Shown here: positions 26,307 to 35,997 of the stretch, in pieces
Layout: each line of letters begins with the position of its first letter
How positions within the stretch are numbered: the first letter of the stretch is position 1
Assembly (NCBI GenBank): GCA_030144725.1
Contig: JASKMD010000013.1
Coordinates: 3,924,820 to 3,988,819 of the forward strand
Length of the DNA stretch: 64,000 nucleotides
Source of the DNA: Haematococcus lacustris
Taxonomy: Eukaryota > Chlorophyta > Chlorophyceae > Chlamydomonadales > Haematococcaceae
Direction: 5' to 3'
Position numbers and translations under genes: made by a program
Notes under the pieces: generated by a model
Seen by the model: the letters and a program-made list of their open reading frames with translations, nothing else
Databases searched by the model: none
What the model was told of the DNA's origin: nothing

Positions 26307-26831
26307 CTCTTCTCTTTCTCTCCGATCTCTTTTCTCTTTTCAAAAACCGAACCAAAGTCACTTGCGCACCAACAACAAGCTATGGACTCTGTTCCCATGT
26401 TTCTAGAATCCCATTTGCTCTCAACCACTGCACTTTTCGGCCGTGTGCTAAAGTGGCTGGCGCGATGCGCGGTCTGACCCCACATGGTTCTCCTGCACAC
26501 CTGTATCTGCTTGGGAAGCGTCTCAGCAGCGCAAATGGACGACCCGTGGCGACCCAACCGTCGGACCCAACCGCCGAGGATGTACTAAAGCAATAGCATG
26601 AAACCTTAGCATCGCATGCTACAAGGCTTGTAACTTACACATATTACACAAATTACACAAATTACACCGGCCTCTGCTGAGGAGCTTGACATCTTTTAGA
26701 TAGGAGCATGGAACCCGGACATCATTTTGCGCATGACCAAGGCTACAGAGATCGATTATAAGAGGATACACAAAGCCTCACTGCCGGAGAGTAGAACTTC
26801 GCGGAGAGTAGAGGAGTGTTGCGGCGGGCTA
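26307..26831. other. Intergenic stretch, no gene seen
   Basis: After a C/T-rich start the sequence is unremarkable. A short 'acacaaattacac' duplication occurs at about 26639-26665. No family or RNA gene recognised. Confidence 0.5.
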
Positions 26832-27055
26832 ACTGCAACCAGTGATGGGTAATACAAGATACGTGTATCGATACCGATTAGAGCGCGACTGGTTAGTTTA
26901 ACATCCTGCTGTTTTGGGTTTAACCACGGCCCTATTCGCGGTCGCGGTTTTATTAATAGTTTGAATTTATTGAGTATCCAGCGGTTGTCCGTTGGCAACG
27001 AACTTCACGCTGGTGGTGGTGGCCGGTGCTTGCAGCAGCATATGCTTTTGCTACT

Positions 27056-27340
27056 GGGCGACTGCTATTGTGCGTTTGCTATTGTGCGATTGACACCTCG
27101 CGATAGTAGCGACTGGCCATTGCCTGCACATTGCCTTGCACTGTGCGGTTTCCACTATGCCATTGTGCGATAGCCACTGTGCGATAGCAGCATTTGCCTC
27201 TGTGCGATGGCATGAGTGCGATGGCCACAGCACGAGTATTACTACGCGATTGCCACTATGCCATTGCCACTGTGCCATTGCCATCGTGCGATTGCCATTG
27301 TGTTGTAGCAGCATATTGCGCTTGCCACTATGCGGATGTG
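27056..27340. repeat. Degenerate tandem repeat of a TGCGATTGCCATTG-like unit
   Basis: Variants of ATTGTGCGATTGCC and CACTGTGCGATAGC recur every 13-16 bp with many substitutions. The array lies inside the nested element, is non-coding, and could act as subterminal binding sites. Confidence 0.65.
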
Positions 27341-27485
27341 GGCAATGGGTTCTTGCGCTTGCTCTGGCGGTCCCGCCATACAAACGCTGCCAAGACTTAC
27401 GGCTCTAATGCAAGTGGGTGAGCGAAGTGGCTGACGACGACGGCTGACGCGGCGGATACTTCGCCTAACTACTCGAACTGCAAGG

Positions 27486-27565
27486 CAGTTGATGGGCAAT
27501 AGTTCGTATTCATGAAGGCCCTTTCGAAAGGGCGCTAATGAATACGAACTATTGCTCACCAACTG
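27486..27565. repeat. 80-bp hairpin with a 16-bp perfect palindrome at its tip
   Basis: Arms 27486-27513 and 27538-27565 pair at 26 of 28 positions. The loop contains GCCCTTTCGAAAGGGC (27518-27533), a perfect palindrome. Such a cruciform is far beyond chance and may be a foldback or end structure of a small transposon. Confidence 0.85.
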
Positions 27566-28489
27566 CCCAACAGACCTCGAAAAATGGCGTCCTTTCTCGC
27601 TATCTAGCACCGCGAAGGGCAAAGGAGTTGCTCTGCAATAGCGATGCGCGCTCACAAGCCCGAATGCGCCAGTCAGTGAGGCTGGCGGCCAAAAAGTGCA
27701 GCGGTTAGGGCAATAAATACGAATTTTTTATTGTTGCGACCGCGAATAGGGCCCACATCTTTAACCAATCTTTAACATACCCGTTTTGCTACCCTGGGAC
27801 TGCTTCTCACTGGCTACTTCTGCCGGCATAGTGTCGCTGGGTGCATTGCCGTGTCGCGACCAGAACGACAGCAAAAAGGGACTCGTATCGCGACCAAACG
27901 GTCAACTTTAACAATCAGTTTAACACTAACCTTTAACCAGTCCGGTCGCGCTCTAATACCGATACGTATTTTTTTATAATAGTGCCGGCCGGCAAGTTGC
28001 GTGGATGCCTTCGATGCAGCTGCTGGTTGCTGCCACTACTAGAGTACGCGCGAAAGGCATGCCGCGCGGGGCTAAAGCCATCGGCCTGCTCCCGGAGCAG
28101 TCGGTCGCATGTGCCGGTTTTACATGCAAGAACATCAGAGTTGGGAGGCTCTGACTTTCCGACGTCGCCGTGCTGCCCAGACATCAAGGACAGGCTGCAG
28201 ACTGGCTGCGCTGCTCCTTTTACACGTGACATGTTGCCTCTGTATCGCTGTATTGTATCGATACACAAAATACACGTTTTTCTTGTATTTTCCTGTATTT
28301 CCTGTATCGATACACGTATTACCCATCACTGACTGCAACTGAGAGCGATACTGGTTTTGGAGGGCGTCAAACCCTCTTTACACTCGGGGTTCCCAGGTGG
28401 ATTAGTGTGGTAATCTGCCATATGTCCTACATGACTACAGACCCGGTCATGACCAATTCCTCAGCAAGTCATATGATCGGTCGCGCCCT

Positions 28490-28580
28490 AACGGGCACGC
28501 CATCGACGGATGCATCGCTGGTGGCCATGGCTGGTGCCAACGACGACGTTCCATCGACGCTTCCGCAACACTCACATGCG
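28490..28580 (-). pseudogene. Relic of the N-terminus of the F-box/LRR-like family
   Basis: The minus strand encodes a piece resembling SDASVDGVPV, the start shared by the family members at 33346 and 61970, with matching upstream bases. Nothing downstream of it aligns with the family, so only the first exon-like piece survives. Confidence 0.65.
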
Positions 28581-28794
28581 AATAAATTTGAACCGCCAAG
28601 CTCCTCCAGTTCTCCCGACTTTCAGGTCGACCAATGCAGCGCTGACCTGATCATGCCTGCTTGAGGTTACAGATGGTAGCGTCCATTCAATTCTAAGCGG
28701 CTGAAGCTATGTAGCCAGCAGCCGCTCCGCCGTCCACCATAACTAATGAGTCGTTGTTCAAGATAGCCACACTTGGTGAGGTCCTGCTAACCCT

Positions 28795-28935
28795 GCGAAT
28801 GATCGGGCCGGCCTAGACTGGGTTTATCATATATCTGTCATGCCCTATATCATACAGGAAAAGGAGGCTCCAGATTCTGCATCTGTAAGATGGCTAACCC
28901 CACCACCGCCTTGTAGTCAGTATCAGTGAAGCTGT
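28795..28935. repeat. Duplicated segment, second copy at 36565-36705
   Basis: About 130 bp around 'atcgggccggcct' and 'catacaggaaaagga' are nearly the same in both places. Each lies about 300-450 bp downstream of the 3' end of a G-patch gene copy, so the duplication that made the partial copy included this downstream flank. Confidence 0.85.
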
Positions 28936-29136
28936 TATACGCTTAGCTGCTGCCGCCTCCCCTCTGCCTCCACTCCACCATCGCTTTCCTCACGACCTCG
29001 GTCTCGGCAATGGCCTCCCCCCTTACTTTCCTCCCCTCTCCTCCCTCCCCCCCCCCCTCCCCTCTTCCCCCTCACTCGCCCTCTCCCCTCACTACCTTAC
29101 CCCCCTGCCGCTTCCCTCTCTTCTTCCCTCAATTCG

Positions 29137-30105
29137 TCAATCCTTTACCCTAGGTAACGGCAGGCTGACGAAGCCGTCTGGAGTCATGACCAGCTTGTTG
29201 GCGGCGGCCTTGCGATGCAGGACAGCGGCCACATGGGCGCGTGTGAGGGTCACACCCCCTGGCCCGCTGTGGCGCTCCTGCACTTGCTGCAGCAGCTGGC
29301 GGCACAGCGCCTTGACCTTGAGCCGGCTGCCAGGTGCCTGCAGGGCGAGAGCAGGGTGGGTAGGGGCAGGGGCAGGGGCAGGGGCAGGGGCAGGGGCAGG
29401 GGCAGGGGCAGGGGCAGGGGCAGGGGCAGGGGCAGGGGCAGGGGCAGGGGCAGGGGCAGGGGCAGGGGCAGGGGCAGGGGCAGGGGCAGGGGCAGGGGCA
29501 GGGGCAGGGGCAGGGGCAGGGGCAGGGGCAGGGGCAGGGGCAGGGGCAAGCCATATGTATGTGGGCAAGGAGCAGGCAAGGAGCATGTGGGAGCAGGGAA
29601 GAGCGGGGGGCTGACCGTGAGGGAGTTGCAGCAATGTCACGCTACGCCTTGACCAGGCTCTGGCGGACCTCAGGGCCTCAGCACCGCACCGCTGCCCTGA
29701 CTCCCTCCAGCTTACCTGGCCACACCTGCCTCCACACCTAAACCCACACCTACATACCATGATCACTTCGCCCCTCTCGCTCATGGCCCCTCCCTCCCCC
29801 TCCCCCCCTCCCTCCCCTCCCCTCCCTCCCCTCACCTGTTTCAGCGCAGCCCGGGCCACCTTGAGCCAGCGCACTGTGCCCTGCACCTCAGCAGCCGCCC
29901 CTGAGCCCACCTGGACCCCTGCCACCACCTCACCCTCAACACCAGCACTGGCCCCTGACCCTACACAGCTGTGCGGACCCGCCTGCACACATCCGACCGC
30001 CTCACCGCCTGCTGCCACCAGCCCCCCTTGACCTGAACCGCATGGCTTGCGCTTCCTGCCTTTCTTCCCCTCCCCTCCCCCTGCTGCTGCTGTGCGCCTG
30101 GTGGG
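29137..30105 (-). pseudogene. Partial duplicate of the G-patch gene (last three exons)
   Basis: Minus strand: a piece matching exon 5 (RKRKPCGSGQGG to RWLKVARAALKQ), then an exon-6-like piece (about 29630-29730), then the terminal exon ([18 protein letters not shown] to the stop at 29137). The terminal exon is nearly identical to the one at 37329-37129. Exons 1-4, including the G-patch itself, are absent upstream, where the similarity stops near 30105. Inference: an incomplete segmental duplicate without a start, though the C-terminal domain frame is still intact. Confidence 0.8.
29355..29548. repeat. (GGGGCA)n microsatellite in an intron
   Basis: About 32 uninterrupted hexamers between the last two exons of the partial G-patch duplicate. 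Runs of four G at regular spacing could form G-quadruplexes on the plus strand. All six frames stay open across it, so the long ORFs here are artefacts. Confidence 0.97.
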
Positions 30106-30715
30106 TCAGGGGGAGGCAGCGTCCGGGGGGGTCTGGCATGATGCGAGGGTGGGGCGGGTCAGGACAGCCATTGCATACGGGCACAGGATGAGGTGGTCGG
30201 GTGGGGCGGTGTCAGGACCTTCACTTCAGTGTGGGGCATAGGCTGAGGTGCTGTCCTGCTTCCACCCTTGCAGCTGCTCAGGGCCACAGCAAGTCTCCCG
30301 GGGGTGCTTGGTAAGGACATCAAGTGCGTGAGGGGGGGCGGTGGGTGGCTATGCTAGCCAATGTGTTCTGCTGCTGTCACCCACACACACAACAGCCTAG
30401 GCCACCATATAACGAACAGCCTAGTGTGGAGGGCTGCTGGGTGCTGCGTCTCATGACCATCGCATCGTGACCGGCAGTCAGCTACAAAGGCTAGGTGGAA
30501 GTGGGGGGGTGGGCGGTGAGCAGCTGCTGCACCTGCCTTCAGTGGTCGGTGTGGGATGAGCATCGCCGTCAGAGCAGGCAGCAGCGCGTCTGCTGGACCC
30601 ACCCACATGTGAGGGACGCTGCAATGAGTCCGGCCCTCTGCTGCCGCAACCAGCTGCCCAACCCTCTTGCTGGCCCGACCCAGCGACCTGCTTTACCCCC
30701 CTCCGCGACCGCAGG

Positions 30716-30934
30716 TACGTCGAGCATCTGCTGCCCGGGTCGCCCACGCGGCGCAAGCTGGCGGTGCACATCCTGCCTGCCAAGGACTGCCCGGCGTCCG
30801 GGGTCGCGGCTGCACACCCGGCGCTAGGCGCTGACAGCGCCGACGCCGTCAACATCCCTGACCTGGCTGCCTTGCAAGCGACGTGCGATCGGCTGCCGGT
30901 CAGGCGCGGGACGTTGCCGCCGCTGGCGGCATGA
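30716..30934 (+). CDS. Terminal exon of an M16 peptidase (insulysin/nardilysin-like)
   Basis: An acceptor (CCGCAG) at 30710-30715 is followed by YVEHLLPGSPTRRKLAVHIL, then a linker and VNIPDLAALQATCDRLPVRR, ending in TGA at 30932-30934. The 'RRKLAVHI' strand followed by a 'lxdlaxfkxxlpxxp'-type end is the usual C-terminus of the large M16 peptidases, which cleave peptides with an N-terminal HxxEH zinc site. I find no convincing further exons upstream on this strand (30106-30715). The N-terminal exons of a similar enzyme lie at 52970-51882 on the opposite strand. So this is either a fragment or one end of a gene split by rearrangement or misassembly. Confidence 0.6.
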   Translation, partial: YVEHLLPGSPTRRKLAVHILPAKDCPASGVAAAHPALGADSADAVNIPDLAALQATCDRLPVRRGTLPPLAA

Positions 30935-31619
30935 CGTCCGCTTGACTAGCGATCTCTAATCATGTTCATGTCTCCAGATTTATCACTGCATGGTTCAGGT
31001 CGACCAAAAGACAACCCTCAGTGGGATGTGATGCATGCGGTCCTTATCGGCTCAGCTCAAACCACATCTCGAATTAAGAAACACTCAGCACATTAATGAC
31101 TGGCAACAGGTTGGGGTTGGTAGTCGTCATGCAAGTGATCCCTCAATGTTGCAGAGACTCACAGAGCACATATCAGTGCACACATCCTTACAAGTTGGAC
31201 CTCATACACAAGTACACAAGTAGGACCTTTTGCACAATTTGGTTTGCATGCCTTTTCACCCACATCAATCACTGCTTGCCACAGAGACGAACACAAGCTC
31301 AGCGAATGCCACGCTCTCAGCAACCTTCCTAGCCAAGGTGCACTCGGGCCTAGCCCAGCTCTGCCCCACTGCCATTTGCACTCTTTACAAACATCCCACT
31401 GTCGCGCTATGTTCTAAAACCGCTGCCTCAGCCTCACCCCCTACCCCTGCATGAAGCTTTCACAGCCACAACAACTGCCAGCAGCAGGCATGGGCCCAAC
31501 AGGTGCGAAGCAAGCGGCAGCGTAGCAATGTTGTGACCGACCGTGCCCTATCCTCAAACTCTCAACAGGCCATCCATGTGAGCATCGAGCTTTGGCTGGC
31601 TTAGCTTCCAGCGCACACA
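30935..31619. other. Intergenic stretch, no gene seen
   Basis: Mixed composition, less GC-rich than the flanks. No domain, repeat or RNA gene recognised. Confidence 0.5.
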
Positions 31620-33346
31620 TCAACAACAAACCCCACATCCCTGCTTGAACCACACCCTGAGCTTCCCAGGCTTGGAAGGGTTGTCAGACAACCAGCATGC
31701 AGGCAGCTCTGATGAGCCTGGAGTGAGAGAAATGCAGACGTCCAGCCCGCGGGCCCAGGGCTGATCAGCCATGAGCTGCAGCGACTGGTGCATGGCTGAG
31801 CTTGTGCTCATACATACGTGCCTTAAGACAACACCAGTGACGGTGGGCATGAGCAGCACCAGTTGGCGCCAGAACTCCAGGGAAGGGGTGAGGCTGCCGT
31901 AGGCGAATTCAAGCTGTGTGACGCCCTGGCACAATGGCGCTAGGATTGAGACATCCGCCACGCCCACATCCAAACGCTCCACGGACACCACCTCCCAGCT
32001 GCAATGCTCCAGCGCTTGCAGCACAGCCACCACCTGCTGCAAATGTTCACGCTGCTGTGCTGCCATGCGCACATCACTACTGTTGTATAGCTGCAACTCC
32101 TTGATCCTCACTTGCACAATGCGACTCCGTGTCAGGTTATGGACAGCAGCTGCCACCGGACTAATCTTGCCGATATATACGGAGAGCCTTCCCATCACTA
32201 GGGGCTGGGTGAGGGAGTGCAGCGGTAGGTGTGCCACAGTAGCGCAGTCAACATAGCCAGTGAGCTCCAGCCGCTGCCAGCTGCAGGGCACATCTGCACA
32301 TGATCTGCGCAGACCCGCAAGTGAGTCGAGCTGCATGCTGGTAAGCTGGGTGGCTGCCAGCAGCCTGTTCAGCCGCCCCTGCCCTAAGACTTCTGCGTCA
32401 GGCAGCTGCAGGGTGTGCAGCTGAGGCAACGCCTGCAGCAGCCCAGGAAGATCCCATAGCTCGTGATACCCAGGCATTGTCAGCACCTGCAGCTGAGCCA
32501 GAGGCTGCAGTGTTGCAGTGAAACTGCCAAGGCCCCACACCTTACCCTCCCGCTGCTGGATGCACAACTGTGTCAAGTGCTGGGACAATGGCTGCAGGTT
32601 GGGCATGCGGGGCTTGTCTTCACCAGCCATCCTCTTGGTCGACAGGCTCAGGTGCTTGAGCCTGGATGCATGGAACAGGTTAGCCAAGGTCGACGGCCCC
32701 TGGCTCAGGTCGCTCTCGGCGCTGGGTGATGGTGGTGCCGGTGAGGTCCAGCTGCTGCAGCTGCAGGGACAGCTGCGGGTGGGCGAGCAGGGTGGCCAGA
32801 CCACTGCAGGGGATGGCACTAGCTGTGGAGCGACAGGGCAGGTCAGGCTTGGGAAGCTGTCCATCAAATGCTGAGCAAGTTTGCGGGCTGCAGCTCCAGA
32901 GTCTTATGAGGGCTGAGGGAGGGACCCTGGACGGTCCCTACGCCTCTGCAGGCTTCCACTGCTGCACAGCTGGCCAGCTTCTTTAAAACGTTGGTCAGCA
33001 GCATGATGTACTGCCTGGTGTGTTGAGCCTGCTGTTGCTCTATAGTCAGAGCCAGCTTGCATGTCCTGGCTTGCAGGGCTGCGACGACGCGTGGTGTGAG
33101 CAGCTGGTCGCAGCGCTGGCTGTCCAGCTGGATGTGGAGAGCGGGGGCGTGCATCAGGTTGGCCTTGGAGAAGTCGGTGCAGGTGAGCGAAAGCGCACTA
33201 CCCGCACCCAGCCGCGCAGCCCGAGAGGCAATGTCCTCTATAAGCGCCTCAGGGAGGTCCAGCAGGGGGGTTCCAAGTGTTGGTGAAGGTGCCTGGCCGG
33301 GCACGCCATCGACGGTTGCATCGCTGTGCCTGCGCCGCTTGACCAT
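31620..33346 (-). pseudogene. F-box/LRR-like family member, frameshifted
   Basis: Start MVKRRRHSDATVDG at 33346. An F-box-like segment follows (LPEALIEDIASRAARLGAGS...LSLTCTDFSKANL), then the conserved QLDSQRCDQLLTPRVVAALQ block and LRR-type repeats. It ends in PGKLRVWFK near 31635, just before the stop at 31620. The frame is lost near 32870 and again between about 32845 and 32700, where one extra base turns the expected 'LTSLSLH' into 'LTCPVAP'. After that it is open again to the end. Two compensating shifts could also be sequencing errors. By analogy with F-box proteins an SCF adaptor role is possible, but this is unproven. Confidence 0.75.
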
Positions 33347-33524
33347 GGCTGGTGCAAACAACGACCGTCCTATAACAGGGCCACAGCGGAAGAACTGATG
33401 GAACAACAACTTTTCAAGCATCGACTTTTAAGCAGCCAGCTGTAGGTTCAAACAGCAGGCTGTAGGACCAACCTGCGTCAGCTCGGTGAGGCTGGCAGCC
33501 AATGCGAGCGAAGGGAACAGCTGG

Positions 33525-33800
33525 AGAGCAACGCTGTATTCCGCAGGGGTTGGGGGTCTTTCTTTGACTTGGCTGTCGGTTGACGGGGCGGCCAGACCAT
33601 TCAAAACGAAACCGCGCGAGTGGCGTCTACATTACCGGACCCACTACCGCACAGTGAGTCGCGCTCGACTTTCTCCTTGTTTGGTTGGTGGCTCTTATTA
33701 GAGGAGGCTGTGCGCGCGTTTGCAGGCCATTCCGAGCACATTTTTCATCTTGCCCCCTTATTTCTTTTATATGTAGATTCACATGCGACTCAGCCACGTG
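33525..33800. repeat. Dispersed repeat, copy 1 (copy 2 at 42680-42900)
   Basis: Shared blocks in the same order: 'ctgtcggttgacggg', 'cggccagaccattcaaaac', 'catctacattacc.gaccc' and a 3' part with 'cttgaccccctattt'/'cttgcccccttattt' and 'atgtagatt'. No coding sequence. It is probably a non-autonomous transposon or solo end, but I could not identify terminal repeats. Confidence 0.75.
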
Positions 33801-34154
33801 GTTTCTATTTATGATTCGCACATCCCTGGATAGAGGACTCTGTCAGCTATGGGTGCAACTTGTACAATTATATACTGTGCAGTGTGCTGAGTGCTATGGC
33901 GGCTCAAATTTTGACATTCAAATTCATGCCAGTTTTGCTCATGCGGGCCTCGCCGCGACCGACCGCCGCGACCGACGTGGCCCAGTAGCCTCTGCAAACA
34001 GTCAGGGACAGTCGCCGCAGTCAAAACAATTCACATGGCACGCCAAACCGATTTAACGACGCCCCTCCACCCATGCTCGGAAGTATACAAGGCTGCTGCA
34101 TTGCTTGACCGCTTCGTGAGTAGTACCTACTACCTGGCCACTCGGTAAGGCCAC

Positions 34155-34646
34155 TCAAGGTGTGTAGGCCATTGCTACGTTACCTTGCTCGACATGTTGG
34201 GTCCGATCCCTCCCGCCCGCCCTCCGCTTGCGTGTCGAGCTTGTGTCCAGCTCCGCCCTGACCCCCTGCTGCTCAGCTGGAGGGGTGGGCAGCCCAGGGG
34301 CAGCACCAGCACCAGCTGCCTGCTGCTGCCAGGGGGGTGCAGCAGGAGGGGGGGGCAGGTCAGAGGCGGCACCAGCACCAGCTGCTTGCTGCTGCCAGGG
34401 TGGTGCAGCAGGAGGGGGGGGCAGGTCAGGGGCAGCACCAGCACCAGCTGCCTGCTGCTGCCAGGGGGGTGCAGCAGGAGGGGGGGGCAGGTCAGAGGCG
34501 GCACCAGCATTCTCGGCCTGCACCTCCTCAGCGATAGCCTCAGCCTTCCTTGCTGTGGCTGTCAAGCCACTGGGACTGTGCAAATGAGCAACCCTTGGTG
34601 ATACTATTTGGGCTACGTATTTAGCACGCCGCCGGCTGCGAACCAT
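34155..34646 (-). CDS. Hypothetical protein with 22-residue Pro/Gln/Ala repeats
   Basis: 163 residues: a basic start ([19 protein letters not shown]), a short helical piece ([17 protein letters not shown]), then three copies of a 66-bp unit coding [15 protein letters not shown], then a basic tail. The start and the 'AEAIAxxVQAEN' piece recur at 35626-35372, so a small duplicated gene family is likely. No known domain. It may be an exon of a larger gene. Confidence 0.45.
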   Translation of the reverse strand: MVRSRRRAKYVAQIVSPRVAHLHSPSGLTATARKAEAIAEEVQAENAGAASDLPPPPAAPPWQQQAAGAGAAPDLPPPPAAPPWQQQAAGAGAASDLPPPPAAPPWQQQAAGAGAAPGLPTPPAEQQGVRAELDTSSTRKRRAGGRDRTQHVEQGNVAMAYTP

Positions 34647-34689
34647 AGGGGAGGCACTTGCGCAGCTGTGCTTCTAGGCTGGTGTTGGG

Positions 34690-34796
34690 AGGGGCTGGGA
34701 GTGGGTGGGAGGGGTGGGGCTAGGGGTGGGAGGGGGTGGGAGGGCGGGGCTGGGGCTGGGAGGGGGTGGGAGGGGCTGGGATGGGGTGGGGCGGGC
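34690..34796. repeat. GGGTGGGAGGGGCTGGGA-type G-rich minisatellite
   Basis: Irregular G3-G5 runs separated by A, T or C. Same type as 35645-35980. Strong G-quadruplex potential. Confidence 0.85.
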
Positions 34797-34933
34797 TTCT
34801 TGCATGGCAGCACTCAAACTGCACGTGGATCGCTTTGGCTTGTCGTAGCTCATCTGCATGCACAATGCATGATCAACATTGCTGAACCCTGTCCTTCACC
34901 ATGTGCTTACCACCACCACCTTCCAATCCTTCC

Positions 34934-35362
34934 CCAGCCCAGCCCAGCCCAGCCCAGCCCAGCCCAGCCCAGCCCAGCCCAGCCCAGCCCAGCCCAGCCC
35001 AGCCCAGCCCAGCCCAGCCCAGCCCAGCCCAGCCCAGCCCAGCCCAGCCCAGCCCAGCCCAGCCCAGCCCAGCCCAGCCCAGCCCAGCCCAGCCCAGCCC
35101 AGCCCAGCCCAGCCCAGCCCAGCCCAGCCCAGCCCAGCCCAGCCCAGCCCAGCCCAGCCCAGCCCAGCCCAGCCTAGCCCAGCCCAGCCCAGCCCAGCCC
35201 AGCCCAGCCCAGCCCAGCCCAGCCCAGCCCAGCCCAGCCCAGCCCAGCCCAGCCCAGCCCAGCCCAGCCCAGCCCAGCCCAGCCCAGCCCAGCCCAGCCC
35301 AGCCCAGCCCAGCCCAGCCCAGCCTAGCCCAGCCCAGCCCAGCCCAGCCCAGCCCAGCCCAG
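34934..35362. repeat. (CCCAG)n satellite, about 85 units
   Basis: Perfect 5-bp repeat except for two CCTAG variants (about 35174 and 35323). Long ORFs in several frames (PSPAQ on plus, GLGWA on minus) are produced by the repeat alone. The array lies in the second of two related coding pieces, where the first has the 66-bp repeat. Confidence 0.97.
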
Positions 35363-35626
35363 TCTGTGTGATGCCTGTGTTATTCCTGTGTGATGCCTGC
35401 AGGTGCTTTTGCTTCTCCTCTTGGTCGTGCATGTTGGCAACTAAGACCTCCTCAATGGCTTGATGCAATTCAGCCTCGGTCATTAGCATTTCATTCTCGG
35501 CCTGCACCTGCTGGGCAATAGCCTCAGCCCTCGTTGCAATGGCTTTCAAGCATGGCTGTGCAGATAGCCAACCCTTGGTGAGTTGAACAGGGCTTGGAGC
35601 TGAGCACGCCGCCGGCCCTGGACCAT
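35363..35626 (-). pseudogene. Second copy of the 'AEAIA-VQAEN' coding piece, broken by the CCCAG satellite
   Basis: From Met at 35626: MVQGRRRAQLQALFNSPRV, similar to the start at 34646, then a stop/frame change near 35550. The adjacent frame gives TRAEAIAQQVQAENEM and an acidic helical stretch ([20 protein letters not shown]) before entering the satellite. Function unknown. Confidence 0.45.
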
Positions 35627-35644
35627 TGGTCTAGGATGTACAAG

Positions 35645-35980
35645 GGGTGGGAGGGTGGGCTTGGGGCTGGGAGGGAGTGGTATGGGGTGGGAGGGCGGGC
35701 TGGGGTTGGGAGTGGGTGGGAGGGCGGGGCTGGGGGTGGGAGGGGGTGGTAGGGGGTGGGGCTGGGGCTGGGAGGGGGTGGGACGGGGTGGGACGGGGTG
35801 GGAGGTGGGAGGGGCTGGGAGGGGCTGGGAGGGGGTGGGAGGGGTAGGGCTGGGGGTGGGAGGGGCTGGGAGGGCGGGGCTGGGGCTGGAAGGGGGTGGG
35901 AGGGGGTGGGAGGGCGGGGCTGGGGCTGGGAGGGGGTGGGAGGGGGTGGGGCTGGGGCTGGGAGGGGGTGGGGCTGCCAG
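35645..35980. repeat. G-rich minisatellite (GGGAGGGGGTGGGAGGGGCTGG-like)
   Basis: About 335 bp of near-continuous G3+ runs on the plus strand. No gene. Open frames here are artefacts of composition. Confidence 0.9.
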
Positions 35981-35997
35981 GGGGTGGTCCGGTTGGG

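Larger units (their letters stand above)
26928..27753. mobile_element. 826-bp element nested inside the hAT copy
   Basis: Ends are exact inverted repeats of 18 bp (GGCCCTATTCGCGGTCGC), with weaker similarity continuing inward. They are flanked by CAC at 26925-26927 and 27754-27756, consistent with a 3-bp target duplication. The interior has a degenerate tandem repeat (27056-27340) and a long hairpin (27486-27565) but no transposase. GGCCC-type ends with a 3-bp duplication suggest a Harbinger-like or similar superfamily. I am not sure which. Confidence 0.75.
26840..28331. mobile_element. Non-autonomous hAT-like DNA transposon (1492 bp)
   Basis: Both ends read CAGTGATGGGTAATAC inward and are flanked by the 8-bp direct repeat ACTGCAAC (26832-26839 and 28332-28339). 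An 8-bp duplication and CAGTG-type ends are hallmarks of hAT. Further inverted blocks lie inside the ends: GTATCGATAC motifs and TTAGAGCGCGAC at about 26878-26890 against about 27945-27957. No transposase coding sequence is present, so the copy depends on a partner in trans. Confidence 0.92.

Noticed and set aside
25849..26406. Plus-strand ORF as an independent gene
   Set aside because: Its middle is a Dualen fragment; both ends are unrelated sequence joined by chance in one frame.
26900..27660. Small ORFs within the hAT and nested elements
   Set aside because: They follow the degenerate tandem repeat and show no transposase motif.
29137..29652. Ala-Pro, Cys-Pro-Cys and Gly-Arg ORFs across the GGGGCA tract
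   Set aside because: The tract is an intron-like hexamer array. Only the flanking pieces match the G-patch gene.
34879..35463. Ser-Pro-Ala-Gln protein of about 194 residues
   Set aside because: CCCAG satellite shadow.
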